From Sepiola atlantica (taxonomy: Eukaryota; Mollusca; Cephalopoda; Sepiida; Sepiolidae), in assembly GCA_963556195.1 (NCBI GenBank), contig OY744537.1, forward strand, positions 17,222,774 through 17,286,773: a stretch of 64,000 bases of DNA, written 5' to 3'. Below are positions 35,558-47,388 of this stretch, piece after piece. The notes beneath the pieces were generated by a model, which saw only the letters and a list, made by a program, of their open reading frames with translations, was not told the origin of the DNA and did no database searches. Position 1 is the first letter of the stretch. Every line of letters begins with the position of its first letter. The position numbers and the translations under genes are program-made.

Positions 35558-36404
35558 AGTAAGCTATGAAAATATATTTATGGCAATTAAGCTACACAGA
35601 GGCTTCCGCATTCCATCCGCGGGGGGGGGGGGTAATTAAGATACACAGAGGCTACCACGTTCCATCCCCAGGGGGGAATAATTAAGCTACACAGAGGCTC
35701 CCGCGTTCCATCCCCAGGGGGAATAATTAAGCTACACAGAGGCTCCCGCGTTCCATCCCCAGGGGGAATAATTAAGCTACACAGAGGCTCCCGCGTTCCA
35801 TCCCCAGGGGGAATAATTAAGCTACACAAAGGCTCCCGCGTTCCATCCCCAGGGGGGAATAATTAAGCTACACAGAGGCTCCCGCGTTCCATTCCCAGGG
35901 GGGAATAATTAAGCTACACAGAGGCTCCCGCGTTTCATCCCCAGGGGGAATAATTAAGCTACACAGAGGCTCCCGCGTTTCATCCCCAGGGGGGAATAAT
36001 TAAGCTACACAGAGGCTCCCGCGTTTCATCCCCAGGGGGGAATAATTAAGCTACACAGAGGCTCCCGCGTTTCATCCCCAGGGGGGAATAATTAAGCTAC
36101 ACAGAGGCTCCCGCGTTCCATCCCCAGGGGGGGATAATTAAGCTACACAGAGGCTCCCGCGTTCCATCCCCAGGGGGGGATAATTAAGCTACACAGAGGC
36201 TCCCGCGTTCCATCCCCAGGGGGGAATAATTAAGCTACACAGAGGCTCCCCACGTTCCATCCCCAGGGGGGAATAATTAAGCTACACAGAGGCTCCCGCG
36301 TTTCATCCCCGGGAGGAATCTTAAGGCTGAAGATTCCCCCTGGGGATGAAACGTGGGAGCCTCTGTGTAGCTTAATTGCCATAAATATATTTTCATAGCT
36401 TACT
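35558..36404. mobile_element. Minisatellite bounded by inverted repeats
   Basis: The left flank (35558-35640: AGTAAGCTATGAAAATATAT, then one unit) recurs reverse-complemented at 36329-36404. Between them, about sixteen units of 45-47 bp (AGGCTCCCGCGTTCCATCCC plus CAGGGGG..AATAATTAAGCTACACAG) run in one orientation; length differences come mainly from the G run (4-11 G). At 36315-36337 a hairpin GGAATCTT/AAGATTCC marks the switch of orientation, after which a single inverted unit leads into the right arm. Minus-strand open frames here (35587-35829, 36230-36541) are repeat translations. The form fits a fold-back element with internal expansion. Confidence 0.85.
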
Positions 36405-36405
36405 A

Positions 36406-36454
<49 letters not shown>

Positions 36455-36716
36455 GGGTTCATAGAAGACTATTACAATGCAAGAAGAAAAACAAAAACGA
36501 AGTGATGTTGTTTTCCTTTGTATTACCATAGTCAATGGCACAGAAACCTTGCAGCAAATTAGATTTAAATGTTTTAAATTATGAAATAATTCCCGCTAAA
36601 TTTATTTATTATTGTCATATTTATTTAAGTTATTTGGTGCGTGTTTGATTAATTTTAATTAGTTGCTATATTTATTCCAATGTTAAAATGTGATATTATG
36701 AAATTGTAGTAAAGTG

Positions 36717-36769
<53 letters not shown>

Positions 36770-37454
36770 ATAATAATAAAATTAACGATAAGTGAAGTAT
36801 CGTTAAAGTTATCTATTGTGATAAAGTAAAGCTCAATACGTTGAGTAGAGCAATCAATTTAAAGAAGGAAAGATGAAGATAAAAAATTGCATAAAATTAC
36901 ATAAAATTAGATAATATTGATACAAATTCCAACTGCTTTCGGTAAATCCAGTTTTGTTCTCTGTAGTCGGCTGAGTTTCCTACCAAAAGCCGAATATTTA
37001 AGATAATATATGACAATTTTTTTAAACATCCCACTGCCCGGAGGCCAGGTGTTTGAAGGCAGATATGAACCTTGCCACATAGCATCTTTTAACAGACAAT
37101 CTTCACCTCGGATCCGCCGAATTGGATACCTACAATATTACTCCACAGATTTTTACTTGTGATTCTACGGAACTATACACAAAACGGAGACACAAATCCC
37201 TATGGACCAAGTGAGATATTTTTGAACCCTCTGCCTTTTATTTGAAACCCTGTAAAACTTTTTAAAAAAACTTTCTCCAAATCTACAAACTTTTGCTATT
37301 TTGCTATCTGCACCATAGCGTCCCCTTTTGTCTTCGACAATGGCTACTCAATACTGCTACCATTCTCCCTCTCGCCCATTTATTTCTTTATCCCCAACCT
37401 TTCCTGTTATTTCTTCTTCAATTTTCAAAGTGACATGGAACAGGTAATATTTAT
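36405..37454. other. Non-coding DNA with microsatellites
   Basis: (TA)n(TG)n at 36406-36452 and (TA)n at 36723-36765. A block at 36900-37140 is open on the minus strand but unrecognised. No supported gene. Confidence 0.5.
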
Positions 37455-37560
37455 TTATTATAAATATCACATTATGAGAAGAGTTTTATCTTTGAAAAAC
37501 CATGGTTTAAGGATTAGTGTAACTCCTTGCATCTGAACTTTCGATGTAATAAAATTTGTA
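37455..37560 (+). repeat. Second copy of the ribozyme-bearing repeat, core decayed
   Basis: Aligns with 20234-20345. The core reads ATGAGAAGAG...TATCTTTGAAA, with C3 changed and one base lost, so it is probably inactive. Stem III is better than in copy 1 (AAAC/GTTT at 37497-37500 with 37505-37508) and is followed by A and AGGATT at the expected cleavage position. Different base pairs keep the same helix in the two copies. It ends with the shared TAATAAAATTTG. Confidence 0.55.
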
Positions 37561-37769
37561 TCAATTTTATGTAATTTTATGCAATGTTTTATCTTCATCT
37601 TTCCTTCTTTTTATATATATACATATATATATATATGATAATTTTATTTACACAGACATGTACAAAATCTGCGACACTGGCATGTCGATGTTATCGATCA
37701 ACAGTTACTATAAACTGAGATCTCATCAGGCAGAGTTAGAATCCGATCTTAACCTCAGATCATATTTGG

Positions 37770-37807
<38 letters not shown>

Positions 37808-38630
37808 GTAAAAAAATAAAAAAAATTATATTAAGTCGAAGTAAGATTATATACGCTTTCTCTACACCCTCTTTTATTAAAATAAAAACAAAAAAACTCA
37901 ATGATATTTTAAGTCCTATGTGCCTTCAGTATTTTGTCGTTTTTTTTGTTGTTTTTATTGTCTGCTTTTGCTTTTTTTTTATTGTTTATACAAAATGTTT
38001 TTTATGTAAATCTGTATGTTGACTTTCTCTAATGTGTTATCACATTTGTGACTTCTGTATCTGTTTTTTTTTATGTTATTTTTCATAAAGAAAAATATTG
38101 GAATTATTATTAAAATAGAATATAAATTCCTAATCATCTTAGAAACGATCATTTACCTAATCATTGTTGATCTTGAATTCTTGGAATTTAAATAAATGTT
38201 ATAAATTTATGTTTCAACTTACTGTAACAAAATTCAAAGTTATTATATAGTAAAGTTAGTATATACTCGATCCAATAGTGCTCAATACTAAAATGGCTAT
38301 TAGTAGAGCTTATATATTTATAATTTTTTGGGCTTGCATTGTCAGAACCAACGTCTCAACCTACAATACCATAGCTAAATGTGGAAGTTAAGCATAACAT
38401 TAAAAAAAATAAAAAAATAAAAAAATAAAAAAAAATAAAAAAAACTTTGAAATTTTCTAAAATCTCCCTCACCCCCATTTTCATGTTTGTCATTCTAAAT
38501 TGAGACAAGTGATTATCTAAACTGATTATCTTGTTTAAATATGACATGGAAATTTAAGTAGGGTGGGGGGTGACGTTAAAAAGAAAATGCTATACCACAT
38601 AAAGCTAGATTATTTGTCCGTAATTGAGAT
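37561..38630. other. AT-rich non-coding DNA
   Basis: (TA)n at 37612-37637 and 37773-37806, and poly-T/A tracts (37931-38075, 38400-38445). No supported exon. Confidence 0.5.
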
Positions 38631-38639
38631 TCAGTCACA

Positions 38640-38835
38640 GTAGTCCCCCTCCCCATGGGAAGATGGTGAGAATAAGCTAGCACACAAGATGTGATGCACT
38701 ATGGCCCCTAAAATTTGTCTGAGCAGCCTCGTCGGCATTCCCTAGTGAGACGTCAAAGGCAGTAAGCTATAAACTCTTTTCTAAAGCGAGAAGACAACGC
38801 CTGGGAGGGTGGACCTCTTGGAGCCGAACAGAATA
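38640..38835 (-). repeat. SINE family V copy (minus)
   Basis: Reverse complement of the 54606-54886 element. Shared blocks include GTCGGCATTCCC, GCAGTAAGC and CGCCTGGGAGGGTGGACCTC. It is decayed and internally shortened. Confidence 0.65.
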
Positions 38836-39000
38836 AATACCACAGCCAACTGTCACAATGATTAAGTCTCTGTCAGACTGATTGTCAAGTACAGATGCTT
38901 GATTGGTATGATTGCCGTAAGAAAGGAAACGGCTTTGATTCGCCTCATTCAGTCAATACCTACGTCATAATTCACTCTGTCCCTATTTATTGACAGTCAA

Positions 39001-39250
39001 AGGTAATAAAGAAAGGAAAGAATAAAAAGATTGGAATAGTCCATTATAAACAAAAGGGACATCACCGGAAGTAGTAATATTGAATCCGTAGGTGGAGAGA
39101 GAGAGAGAGATATAGATAGCGAGCAAAATGAGTAATTTTAGATTTTGCCATTATTTTTTTAATATTTAACTGACTTTTCAAACTCACTTTTATCTGATTC
39201 AAATAATCTAACCCGAGCTCAGTGTCCCAATGAGTCACATTTCTTTTTAG
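39001..39250 (+). repeat. Dispersed family F, partial copy without SINE
   Basis: Matches 54456-54990 (AATAAAAAGATTGGAATAGT; CTCACTTTTATCTGATTCAA; TCTTTTTAGTAA) but lacks the SINE. It therefore shows the empty form of that insertion site. Confidence 0.7.
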
Positions 39251-39251
<1 letters not shown>

Positions 39252-39297
<46 letters not shown>

Positions 39298-39338
39298 CTT
39301 TATATATATATATATATGTCCTATTTCTATATCTCTAT

Positions 39339-39387
<49 letters not shown>

Positions 39388-39620
39388 AAATATGTGTATA
39401 TATATATGTGCATATATAAAATGTGTATGTGTGTATATATATGTGCATATATAAAATGTGTATGTGTGAATATATATATATATATGTGTGTATATATAAA
39501 ATGTGTGTGTATATATATATAAAATATGTGTGTGTATGTATATATATAAAAAATATGGGTGTGTATGTATATATATAAAAAATATGTGTGTATGTGTGTA
39601 TATATATATATAAAATATGT

Positions 39621-39681
<61 letters not shown>

Positions 39682-39982
39682 AAATATGTGTATGTGTGTA
39701 TATAAATATATATATATATATATATGTATATATAAAATATGTGTATGTGTGTATATAAATATATATATATATATATTTTATATATGTATATATAAAATAT
39801 GTGTATGTGTGTATATAAATATATATATATATATATATATTTTATATATGTATATATAAAATATGTGTATGTGTGTATATAAATATATATATATATATAT
39901 TTTATTTATGTATATATAAAATATGTGTATGTGTGTATATAAATATATATATATATGTATATATAAAATATGTGTATGTGTG

Positions 39983-40015
<33 letters not shown>

Positions 40016-40078
40016 TTTATATATGTATATATAAAATATGTGTATGTGTGTATATAAATATATATATATATATTAGAG
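39252..40078. repeat. Complex TA/TG microsatellite with higher-order units
   Basis: Long (TA)n tracts alternate with AAAATATGTGTATGTGTGTA and related variants, giving an irregular higher-order repeat of roughly 60-80 bp in the right half (39670-40078). The open frames here (39316-39522 plus, 39778-40152 minus) are its translations. Confidence 0.9.
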
Positions 40079-40089
40079 AGAGATAGAGA

Positions 40090-41500
40090 TATAGAAATAG
40101 GACAGGCTCTGGTCACTAGCCAAAAAGATAAAGTGCATTCTCGACTTGGCATTATTCCATAAAATGAACCAAACTTAAATGACCTGAAGCAACTGGGTAA
40201 ATGTCAAATTTGAACCGAGAGAATTGTATTTCCTGAAACCAACTTTTCTGTTCAAAATATTCCAACTACAAGCAAAAATTGATAGCCCGTACTCTGCCAT
40301 GATTGCTACACTATATTTCCATTATGGATCAGTCTTAACTGTTTTTAGTTATACAAATTTAAAAGGAGCTATTGTACAAGATTTTTTTTGTCGTTTTCTT
40401 TTTTATAATTGTAAGATTTTAGCTTTTTTTTTTTTTATTTACCAAAAAATAATATTTTAATTAGAGGATCATGCAGGTTTTTAAAAGCTTAGTGGCTTTC
40501 AAATAATATCACTTTACTACTAGATGGTTTCCTGTGATACCACCATGGGGAAAATATTTGATAACTATGGACAGATATTCTTTTTCTTTATCTCTGTGCC
40601 ATGGTTTACACTTTACTGTTTACAAAAAAAAGGTCGAGGCAAAAAAAAAAAAGAAGACATTGTGATGGTGGACACAGATGATATCAAGATGACATGAAGA
40701 TTGTGCATACTGCGAATTAAAGCACTTTATCTATTTACTACTAAAACTCTGTGGACCTTGTTTGTCTCTGTGCACACTGGATGATGTCACAAAGGAATAA
40801 CACAATCCACATAAACAGACTTGCAAGAGACTGGGCAAATCATTTCTAACGACATAAAAAGACATCATATGGTAAAACATGTTGAAGAAATCGAACAAAA
40901 GGATGATGTTATCATGCATTAAAAAAGAGAGCATCGACTACCCGTGCCCCGAAGAGTCACAGGTCGTCTATGTAGACAGGGTCTAATATATACTATTATT
41001 CCCCATCACATTATTTCTTTGAATTGGTGTGAAAATATGCACACCAAAGGGAGGGAAAAAAAAAAGGAAAATAAGACAGGAAAAAGTAAATTTAACAGAT
41101 CAAAAGTAATTCAAACTCGTTACTACAGATCGGCTGTTCGATTGTTAATACATTTTGACAAGGAGATCACTCCTGTGAAAAATTCTTTTTGTATACTAAA
41201 AATATTTCCAAAGATTAAAGATTACTCCAAGTTACGTAAATCTGGTTCAATCTTATTTTGTCCTTTAGTCCTCACATTCCATGAGCGATGTTTCTGACAA
41301 ATGAGGAAGAATTTCTATTTTCTGGGTCAGAATCCATCTAGCGCTTATCGTTGTTTATTTTTTTACCTTGAAATAACTTTTTTAGCACCTAACATCAAGT
41401 GGCTTCATGCCTTGTCTGGAGCGAAAAAAAAGAAAAAGTGACGTAACTTCACCAAAATCAGGCCCACAGAGTCTCTGCCATTTTTGAGGATGGCTTGTTC
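40090..41500. other. Non-coding DNA without recognised features
   Basis: AT-rich. Open frames at 40224-40460, 40731-40934 (minus) and 40944-41297 show no family resemblance, and none has clear exon signals. Confidence 0.45.
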
Positions 41501-41521
41501 TCTGTCGGTGGAAGGTTATGA

Positions 41522-41765
41522 TCCTGTACAGTTCTAGGGAGTCCATCTTTCCAGGCTTTGCCTTCTCACCCTTTGAGAAGGGGGTAGTTTATTGCTAATC
41601 ACCTGAGGCACTCCTACAGAGAAATGCCGATAGGGTCACCCAGTCAATTTTTGTTCGGCCAGAGTGCTCTTCCTCTAGGGCGCTGGTTTCAAATCCCACT
41701 TTCCCACCTTATGTCTTATCTTCTCGCCATAGGAAGGAGATAAACACATTCACGATTTGAAAACC
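41522..41765 (+). repeat. SINE family V copy (plus)
   Basis: Matches 54612-54870 through CCTGTACAGTTCTAGGGAGT, AGGCACTCCTACAGAGAAAT and CGGCCAGAGTGCTC. GCTGGTTTCAAATCCCAC (about 41681-41698) is a good Pol III B box, with an A-box-like GGCCAGAGTGC only about 27 bases upstream. The tRNA-like part is therefore shortened. Confidence 0.65.
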
Positions 41766-42009
41766 TGCATAAAATGTTATTTTTTGATCAATTTTTGTCC
41801 AAGTCATATAGCAGTAAAAATATTTTTTGAAATCTGAATTCCGTTAAAATTCGTCGGCCAATTTATGTCATGTAATTATTCCCCAATGTCAAAATACAAC
41901 ACCAAGAGACACATATAAAACGTGGCCCACTTAAAAGTAGCCCGGGTACTAGTCGACTGGAATGAGGCAGTCTTTTATTGTTATTGTGTATTAATTTGAG
42001 ATTATTTGC

Positions 42010-42054
42010 GTACCCATTGGATAAGACAAAAAAAAAAAAAAAAAAAAAAAAAAA
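42010..42054. repeat. Poly-A tract
   Basis: About 27 A residues, possibly a retroposon tail. The flanks (CCCGGGTAC and CCCGGAAAAC; CACTTAAAAGTAGCCCGG and CGGGCTACTTTAAAGTGG) form an inverted pair around 41927-42120, so the whole may be a small fold-back unit. Confidence 0.6.
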
Positions 42055-42239
42055 ACCCGGAAAACAACATAGGACACACAAAATATTGTGGCTGAGAGAT
42101 CGGGCTACTTTAAAGTGGGACATTCTATAATTACTGAAAAAAATTTTAAAAAAACTTCAAGAATATATTACATTTACAGAACTTTATAGATAGAGAAGAC
42201 CTTATATATATTATATTGTGTATCACAACAGAAATTAAA

Positions 42240-42540
42240 GCCTCAGCAGGAATCCATGCAGCCAGCCAAGCATGACTGGGTTCAGCTCTATCAGTCCTGT
42301 GCAAAGTGGTGAGCACACTCTTCAAGAATGTGCTCAGTGGTGTCTTTACTGTGCACACATTCAGGGTTACTGACATCTCCCAGTGATCTTGAATACATAA
42401 GAATCAATGACAAAAAGCAATAATGCAAACAATCCATCTTTTTTGTCTTTTCAATCCCTTGCTCAAAATCCATGTTCACACAAATTTTGTGTTGAAATTT
42501 TGAACTACATGACGACATATTACGCCTCAAACGGACAGGT
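42240..42540 (-). pseudogene. LINE C-terminal knuckle remnant (minus)
   Basis: Minus-strand frame contains NPECVHSKDTTEHILEECAH, the C-x(n)-TTEH-x(n)-C pattern found near the end of many LINE proteins. It stops at the ends of short frames. It lies head to head with the plus-strand tail at 42645. Confidence 0.5.
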
Positions 42541-42644
42541 GACAGTGTTCTATGACCAAGACAAACACATACATAAAAGATAAGGCCTTGTTTATTTGCC
42601 TCCCCACGAGGGAAAAGTTAGACACAAGGTAGTTTTTTTTTTAT

Positions 42645-43140
42645 GTGTGTGGGAGATATCCAGCTCGCCCAAAAAGGGCATTATGGATGGGACAAAAATT
42701 AAAATTGCCCCAGTTAGGAAAGATTTATTTTCCTTTGACTGAGGCGAGAGACATTTTTATATGGAATAAACATGAAAGGACTGCTCTCATTATCGATGTT
42801 ACTGTCCCGAATGACTATGGCCTAAATAGAGCCAAGTGCAAAATAATTACAAGATACTAGGATCTAAAAAATGACTTAAAAACAATGTGGTTATTGAAGA
42901 AAAAAAAACAAAAACAAAAAAACACTCTACCAGTTGTGATAAAGGCAACTGGTTTAATAATAATTTTTTTTTTTAAACCCTCCAATCTTTGGAAGACCAG
43001 GCTGCTGCAAAGTCAAGATAGCAACTCTAAAAGGGACAACCTCAATTCTTAAAAAGCCCTCGGATATAAATGTAAATAATAAAAAAAATCAAGTGTTAGC
43101 CTCACGAGGTGCCGTTTGATCTATAAGAACTAACTGAACT
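42645..43140 (+). pseudogene. LINE family Z C-terminal tail and 3' UTR
   Basis: Frame 42645-42860 includes IFIWNKHERTALIIDVTVPN and DYGLNRAKCKIITRY, then a stop, then decayed LKNDLKTMW and an NLWKTRLLQ-like segment. The IIDVTVPND...E..K..KY.DL....MW block is a well-known LINE C terminus. The 3' part (GATATAAAT.. AATCAAGTGTTAGCCTCACG) recurs at 50385-50440 and 50530-50600. Confidence 0.65.
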
Positions 43141-43244
43141 AAATAAAAATTTAAAATTCCAAAAAGATTTTTTTGATAACCTTGTTTGATGCTTAATTGG
43201 TGACAATTCATTAGATTTTCGTACAATCTTTTTATTTTTCAATT

Positions 43245-43500
43245 TTCTTATCTTTTTGTTTTTGCTAGAGATGGGGCATCCTACTGGATGCCAGACATTC
43301 ACACGCTATTTTAAAGACTCCAACCGAGAGATATTTTTAAGATTCTAACCGTCCCCTTAAGAGCAATTGTTTGGATCTCTCTTGCGTTACCAGGTATATT
43401 CACCAGGTAGTTTTAAAGGATTCCTTTTCCTGAGCCTGGTAGCTTCTACGATTACTGGAACGATGGAGATCTTCCTAAGATTCCAGTTTCTTTTCATATT
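43245..43500 (-). pseudogene. LINE family Z tail (minus)
   Basis: Minus-strand reading gives an ATRL..RNPLKLPG-like segment and IQTIALKGTVRILKISLG, the final block of the same protein, followed by CCAGTAGGATGCCCCATCTC. It aligns with 49491-49685 on the plus strand. It is inverted relative to the 42645 copy, so the cluster is rearranged. Confidence 0.6.
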
Positions 43501-44650
43501 GTGTGTGTGTGTGTGTGTGGCTGGAGATACCGTCTAAATCAGGATCACCTCAGTTTTTGAAACATAGTACCCAACATGACATCAAGAATATCATGGTACA
43601 CAACACTAATGAAATAAATCTAAATGAATAAATACTAAAGTTGGGCCTATTTTTCTCACTAAATGAAATAAAAAAAAAAAAGTCAAAACGCCATATTTCA
43701 AATTCAACTTTACACAATAGATGCATGATCTTTTTTATATACTGCTTATGTATATGTAATATCAGTCACAAGGTTAACTAATTTGTAAATTGGTTTTGAA
43801 AAAGGAGATTTTATTAAATGAATGCATAATTTCTAGAAAACACACATGAGGGCTTAAGCTAATTGGAGTGAGAAACAGTTTAGCAGAGGAAGGGTTTGGT
43901 TATTTTGCTATTATGTTTGAAGGCAGAGGGGAAAAATCGACTTTACTTTATTATAGAGATTCTTTGTTACTGTCTATTTTTTTTTTAATTCAATGTTTTT
44001 TTAAATTTTAATATAACAAATAGTAATAATAATTGACCTAACTTTAAATGCTTCCAAAGTATTAAGGATCGCTTTGGTTTTGACCCATTAGCTAGCTACA
44101 ACTATTTTATATAAAACATTTACAAAAAATATAGAATTCCCTCTTTTCTATAGTCAGTAGAAATAAAAGGAGAAATACCCTCACCTACACAGGTTAAGAG
44201 TAGTAACAGGAAGGAAGGACACTCACATTTGAATAACAACATGACACAAAATTGTCACTTCCAAATAGGAGGGAGGAAAAGTTTGGATGAAGATCTCAAT
44301 GAAAGAGAAAACGGGTAATGGAAGGCGATAAAATAAATACATAGATGGAGACAGTTTTTTTTTCTTTTCTTTTTCAATTAAATTTCAGCACTGGATTAAC
44401 CTCAGCCATCAATCAGCAGCTCAAGTGGAACTCATGAATGGCAGGAAAACACAAGTCATTATTATTTGATGAAACGTTTTATGCACTTACACACATACAT
44501 ACAAATATACACACATACAAACAAATATATACACACATGTATAAATATATATATATATATATATATATACCCTCTGATTTAAGACAAATTCTAGTTAATA
44601 ACACTAAAATGATACATTCCGAAACCAATTAAAAAAAATTAAAAATACTG
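43500..44650. other. AT-rich non-coding DNA
   Basis: (GT)n at 43501-43518 and (TA)n at 44547-44569; no supported gene. Confidence 0.5.
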
Positions 44651-44689
44651 GAAGCTATCTACATAAAAACACAACAACCTAAAATTAAC

Positions 44690-45080
44690 AACATCACATA
44701 TGAAACTAGTAGTAACATTTTAAAATGCTTAACGTAATGCGATTTTGTTCTGTGATTCCATCCAGCATTGCTGAATTCAAAAATCGCCAACGACTTCCTG
44801 GAACCATGCAGAAAACGTTCTCTGCGCGTTTCACCGCCGTCTTTTAAAAAGTTTTCTTCGTTCATTTGCTTTTGACACCTGAGGATGATTCGACGAAGAA
44901 TCGAAAACGTTCGTAAAACCTATGGAACATTTATTAATTTGTTTGATTTTAATACAAAACATTTTTCTGATGAAAAATTGAAAAAATTAAAAGAAGGTAT
45001 AATTAAACAGACGAATTCTGTTATTTTTAACAAATCGCATTCTTTGTATAAATTTGAAAACTTTTCCATTTTTAATTAAA
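44690..45080 (+). repeat. Retroelement-like sequence with hammerhead-like motif
   Basis: CTGAGGA (44879-44885), a bulged T, stem GATTC/GAATC (44887-44891 with 44898-44902) and GAAA (44903-44906) give a hammerhead-like core with one extra base. The open frame from 44885 (65 codons, lysine- and asparagine-rich) may be a remnant of a retroelement protein but is not recognised. Penelope-like elements often carry such motifs in their terminal repeats; assignment is inference. Confidence 0.4.
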
Positions 45081-45217
45081 GTTCACCAACCGATTGATAA
45101 TGGTTGTATTTTAAATGACTGAAATATTTCGGTAGAACTATACAACATGAGTTTTTGAGTTTATTTTTGTTAGTTGTTGAATTGCTTATCCTTTATTCCA
45201 TTTTTACATTATATATA

Positions 45218-45580
45218 TATATATATATATGGGAAATGAAAAAGGGAAAACCAAAAAGGATGTTTTTTTTATATATTCATCAACGTTTCATCTTTATTTG
45301 TAAGACTTCCTCAGGATGATAATTTTAAGAAAAATGTCATGCAAGTACGTGAAAATATTGGGTTGACATGATGGGTAGATGAGAAAAAGTAGTAGCCACT
45401 ATTGGGTGCGCAGGACCGAGGTTCGGGCTTAGTGAAGTCATTCCATGCAACTGACTTCACTAAGCCCGGACCTCGGTCCTGCGCATCCAATAGTGGCTAC
45501 TACTACTTTTACGAAACGTTGATGAATATATAAAAAAAATCTCCTTTTTGGTTTTTCCTTTTTCATTTCCCATTATGCCG
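45218..45580. repeat. Nested fold-back structure
   Basis: Outer arms: 45230-45288 (GGGAAATGAAAAAGGGAAAA..., CATCAACGTTTC) against 45508-45573. Inner arms: 45388-45440 (TAGTAGCCACTATTGG, GGACCGAGGTTCGGGCTTAG) against 45455-45504. Left-arm sequence 45286-45314, read on the minus strand, again shows CTGAGGA...GAAACG. The inner stem is about 45 bp with a short loop (CATTCCATGCAA). Confidence 0.85.
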
Positions 45581-45598
45581 GATTACCTTCATCCTTCC

Positions 45599-45605
<7 letters not shown>

Positions 45606-45641
<36 letters not shown>

Positions 45642-46250
45642 CATACATGCTAAGCGCTTTCAGGTTGTCTTTGATGACATCTTTGAAACGTCTCTTTTTG
45701 GCTTGTAGCTCAGGTGTTTTGTTCACGTTAGTCTTCAAAGAGCTGTTTGGCAAAAACATGTCTATGATGGCTGTGAAAGATTTGAGGCAAGGCCACTAGA
45801 ATACTCCATCTTGAAGTGTTCTCTGCGGAAGCAGTACGTGTTGAACGACCCAGACACATTTCACCTGCCCATGTATTAAACCCATAAAGTTTAAGTTAAA
45901 TAGTGAATTGGCTCTGAGGAGGTTGCAAAGATTGAAACCTCAACCTGTCGATGTTAACCAAACAATCACACACACATTTACTGCATCTTCACAAATGATT
46001 GTCGTCTCATCACGTTTCTTCAGCCCTTCCGCGTCTGTGACTTCATAGGTAGATTTTTAGATCTATTATAGATCTACTTTGCCTATAGCACAGGTGACAG
46101 ACAAACATAAAAAATTTCAATTCCTGCTGCCTATTTGCAAAATCGTGACTATGTGCCTCCAACAGGTTATATTTGCACAAAGGATTTTTTTTTATGTTTG
46201 GGTGACAGATGAGATCGCAGAGAGATTCTATTTGAATTCATCATGGGGGA
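45606..46250. other. (TA)n tract and unassigned GC-moderate DNA
   Basis: (TA)n at 45605-45637. The following 45640-45950 block is of middling GC and unrecognised; its open frame (45548-45799) starts inside the fold-back, so it is not a gene candidate. Confidence 0.45.
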
Positions 46251-46259
46251 CAAATCTTT

Positions 46260-46735
46260 ATGGGGGGGGGCATATCTTAAACTATCTATGGGGAGAGGCA
46301 TATCTTAAACTATCTATGGGGAGAGGCATATCTTAAACTATCTATGGGGAGAGGCATATCTTAAACTATCTATGGGGAGAGGCATATCTTAAACTATCTA
46401 TGGGGAGAGGCATATCTTAAACTATCTATGGGGAGAGGCATATCTTAAACTATCTATGGGGAGAGGCATATCTTAAACTATCTATGGGGAGGGGCATATC
46501 TTAAACTATCTATGGGGAGAGGCATATCTTAAACTATCTATGGGGAGAGGCATATCTTAAACTATCTATGGGGAGAGGCATATCTTAAACTATCTATGGG
46601 GAGAGGCATATCTTAAACTATCTATGGGGAGAGGCATATCTTAAACTATCTATGGGGAGAGGCATATCTTAAACTATCTATGCAGAGGCATATCTTAAAC
46701 TATCTATGCAGAGGCATATCTTAAACTATTTAACC
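46260..46735. repeat. 28-bp minisatellite, about 17 copies
   Basis: Unit TATGGGGAGAGGCATATCTT plus AAACTATC. Almost all copies are identical; one has GGGGAGGGG, the last two full units are 26-bp (TATGCAGAGG...). The first unit carries an expanded G run. Unrelated in sequence to the 28-bp array at 12.5 kb. Confidence 0.95.
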
Positions 46736-47129
46736 AATTCTATACTTAAGACGTTGATAGAATATTCAAACTATTATCTAAAGGAATGAACCCTGTAAAG
46801 TAGAAACCACATTTCTTATTCTGTCTGCTATAAGACAGATCATTCCATTATTGTAGTCTTGGAGAAAGGAGAGCAACGATGACTCCAAGCAATTCTGAAT
46901 AAAGAATCATGAAGTGCAGCATTCATATTTGATACAGACTTAAATAATGAAATATTATTAAAACACTCGTACTACAAAGCATACATTTTTAAGTTTCAGC
47001 CAATCTCTGCAAAATAAACTTCATAATCTATGAATGGAAAAGAAACTTACTTACTAAACAAAATATGACCGGCTAAAATTAATTTCCGAGTCCTATTTAA
47101 AATTCAGCATTTAACAAAATGTTTTTACT

Positions 47130-47340
47130 AACCATTCACTACTTATCAAGGCTTAAAGACCACTCCAGGACATGGGTTAATGATATGACTGGCTTAAATT
47201 AATTTTCAAATCCTATTAAAAATCTTTTTTTTACTAAATCACCACTTATTAAGGCCTAAAAACCACGAGGTTAATGGTTAATCAAATTGATAGAGTGATA
47301 GCCGAATGATGATGAATGCTATAAGAGGATTGAAAATCTC
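47130..47340 (-). repeat. LINE 3'-end fragments
   Basis: ACTACTTATCAAGGC..AAGACCACTCCAGGACATGG (47139-47178) and a second related stretch (47226-47335) correspond to the reverse complement of the LINE 3' UTR near 2600-2650, with the second also matching 32270-32340. Confidence 0.5.
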
Positions 47341-47388
47341 CACATACTACCCCCCAAAACAGCAATTCTTCCCCCTTTGTCAGATCGT

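Noticed and set aside
39778..40152. 124-codon minus-strand frame
   Set aside because: Translation of TA/TG microsatellite.
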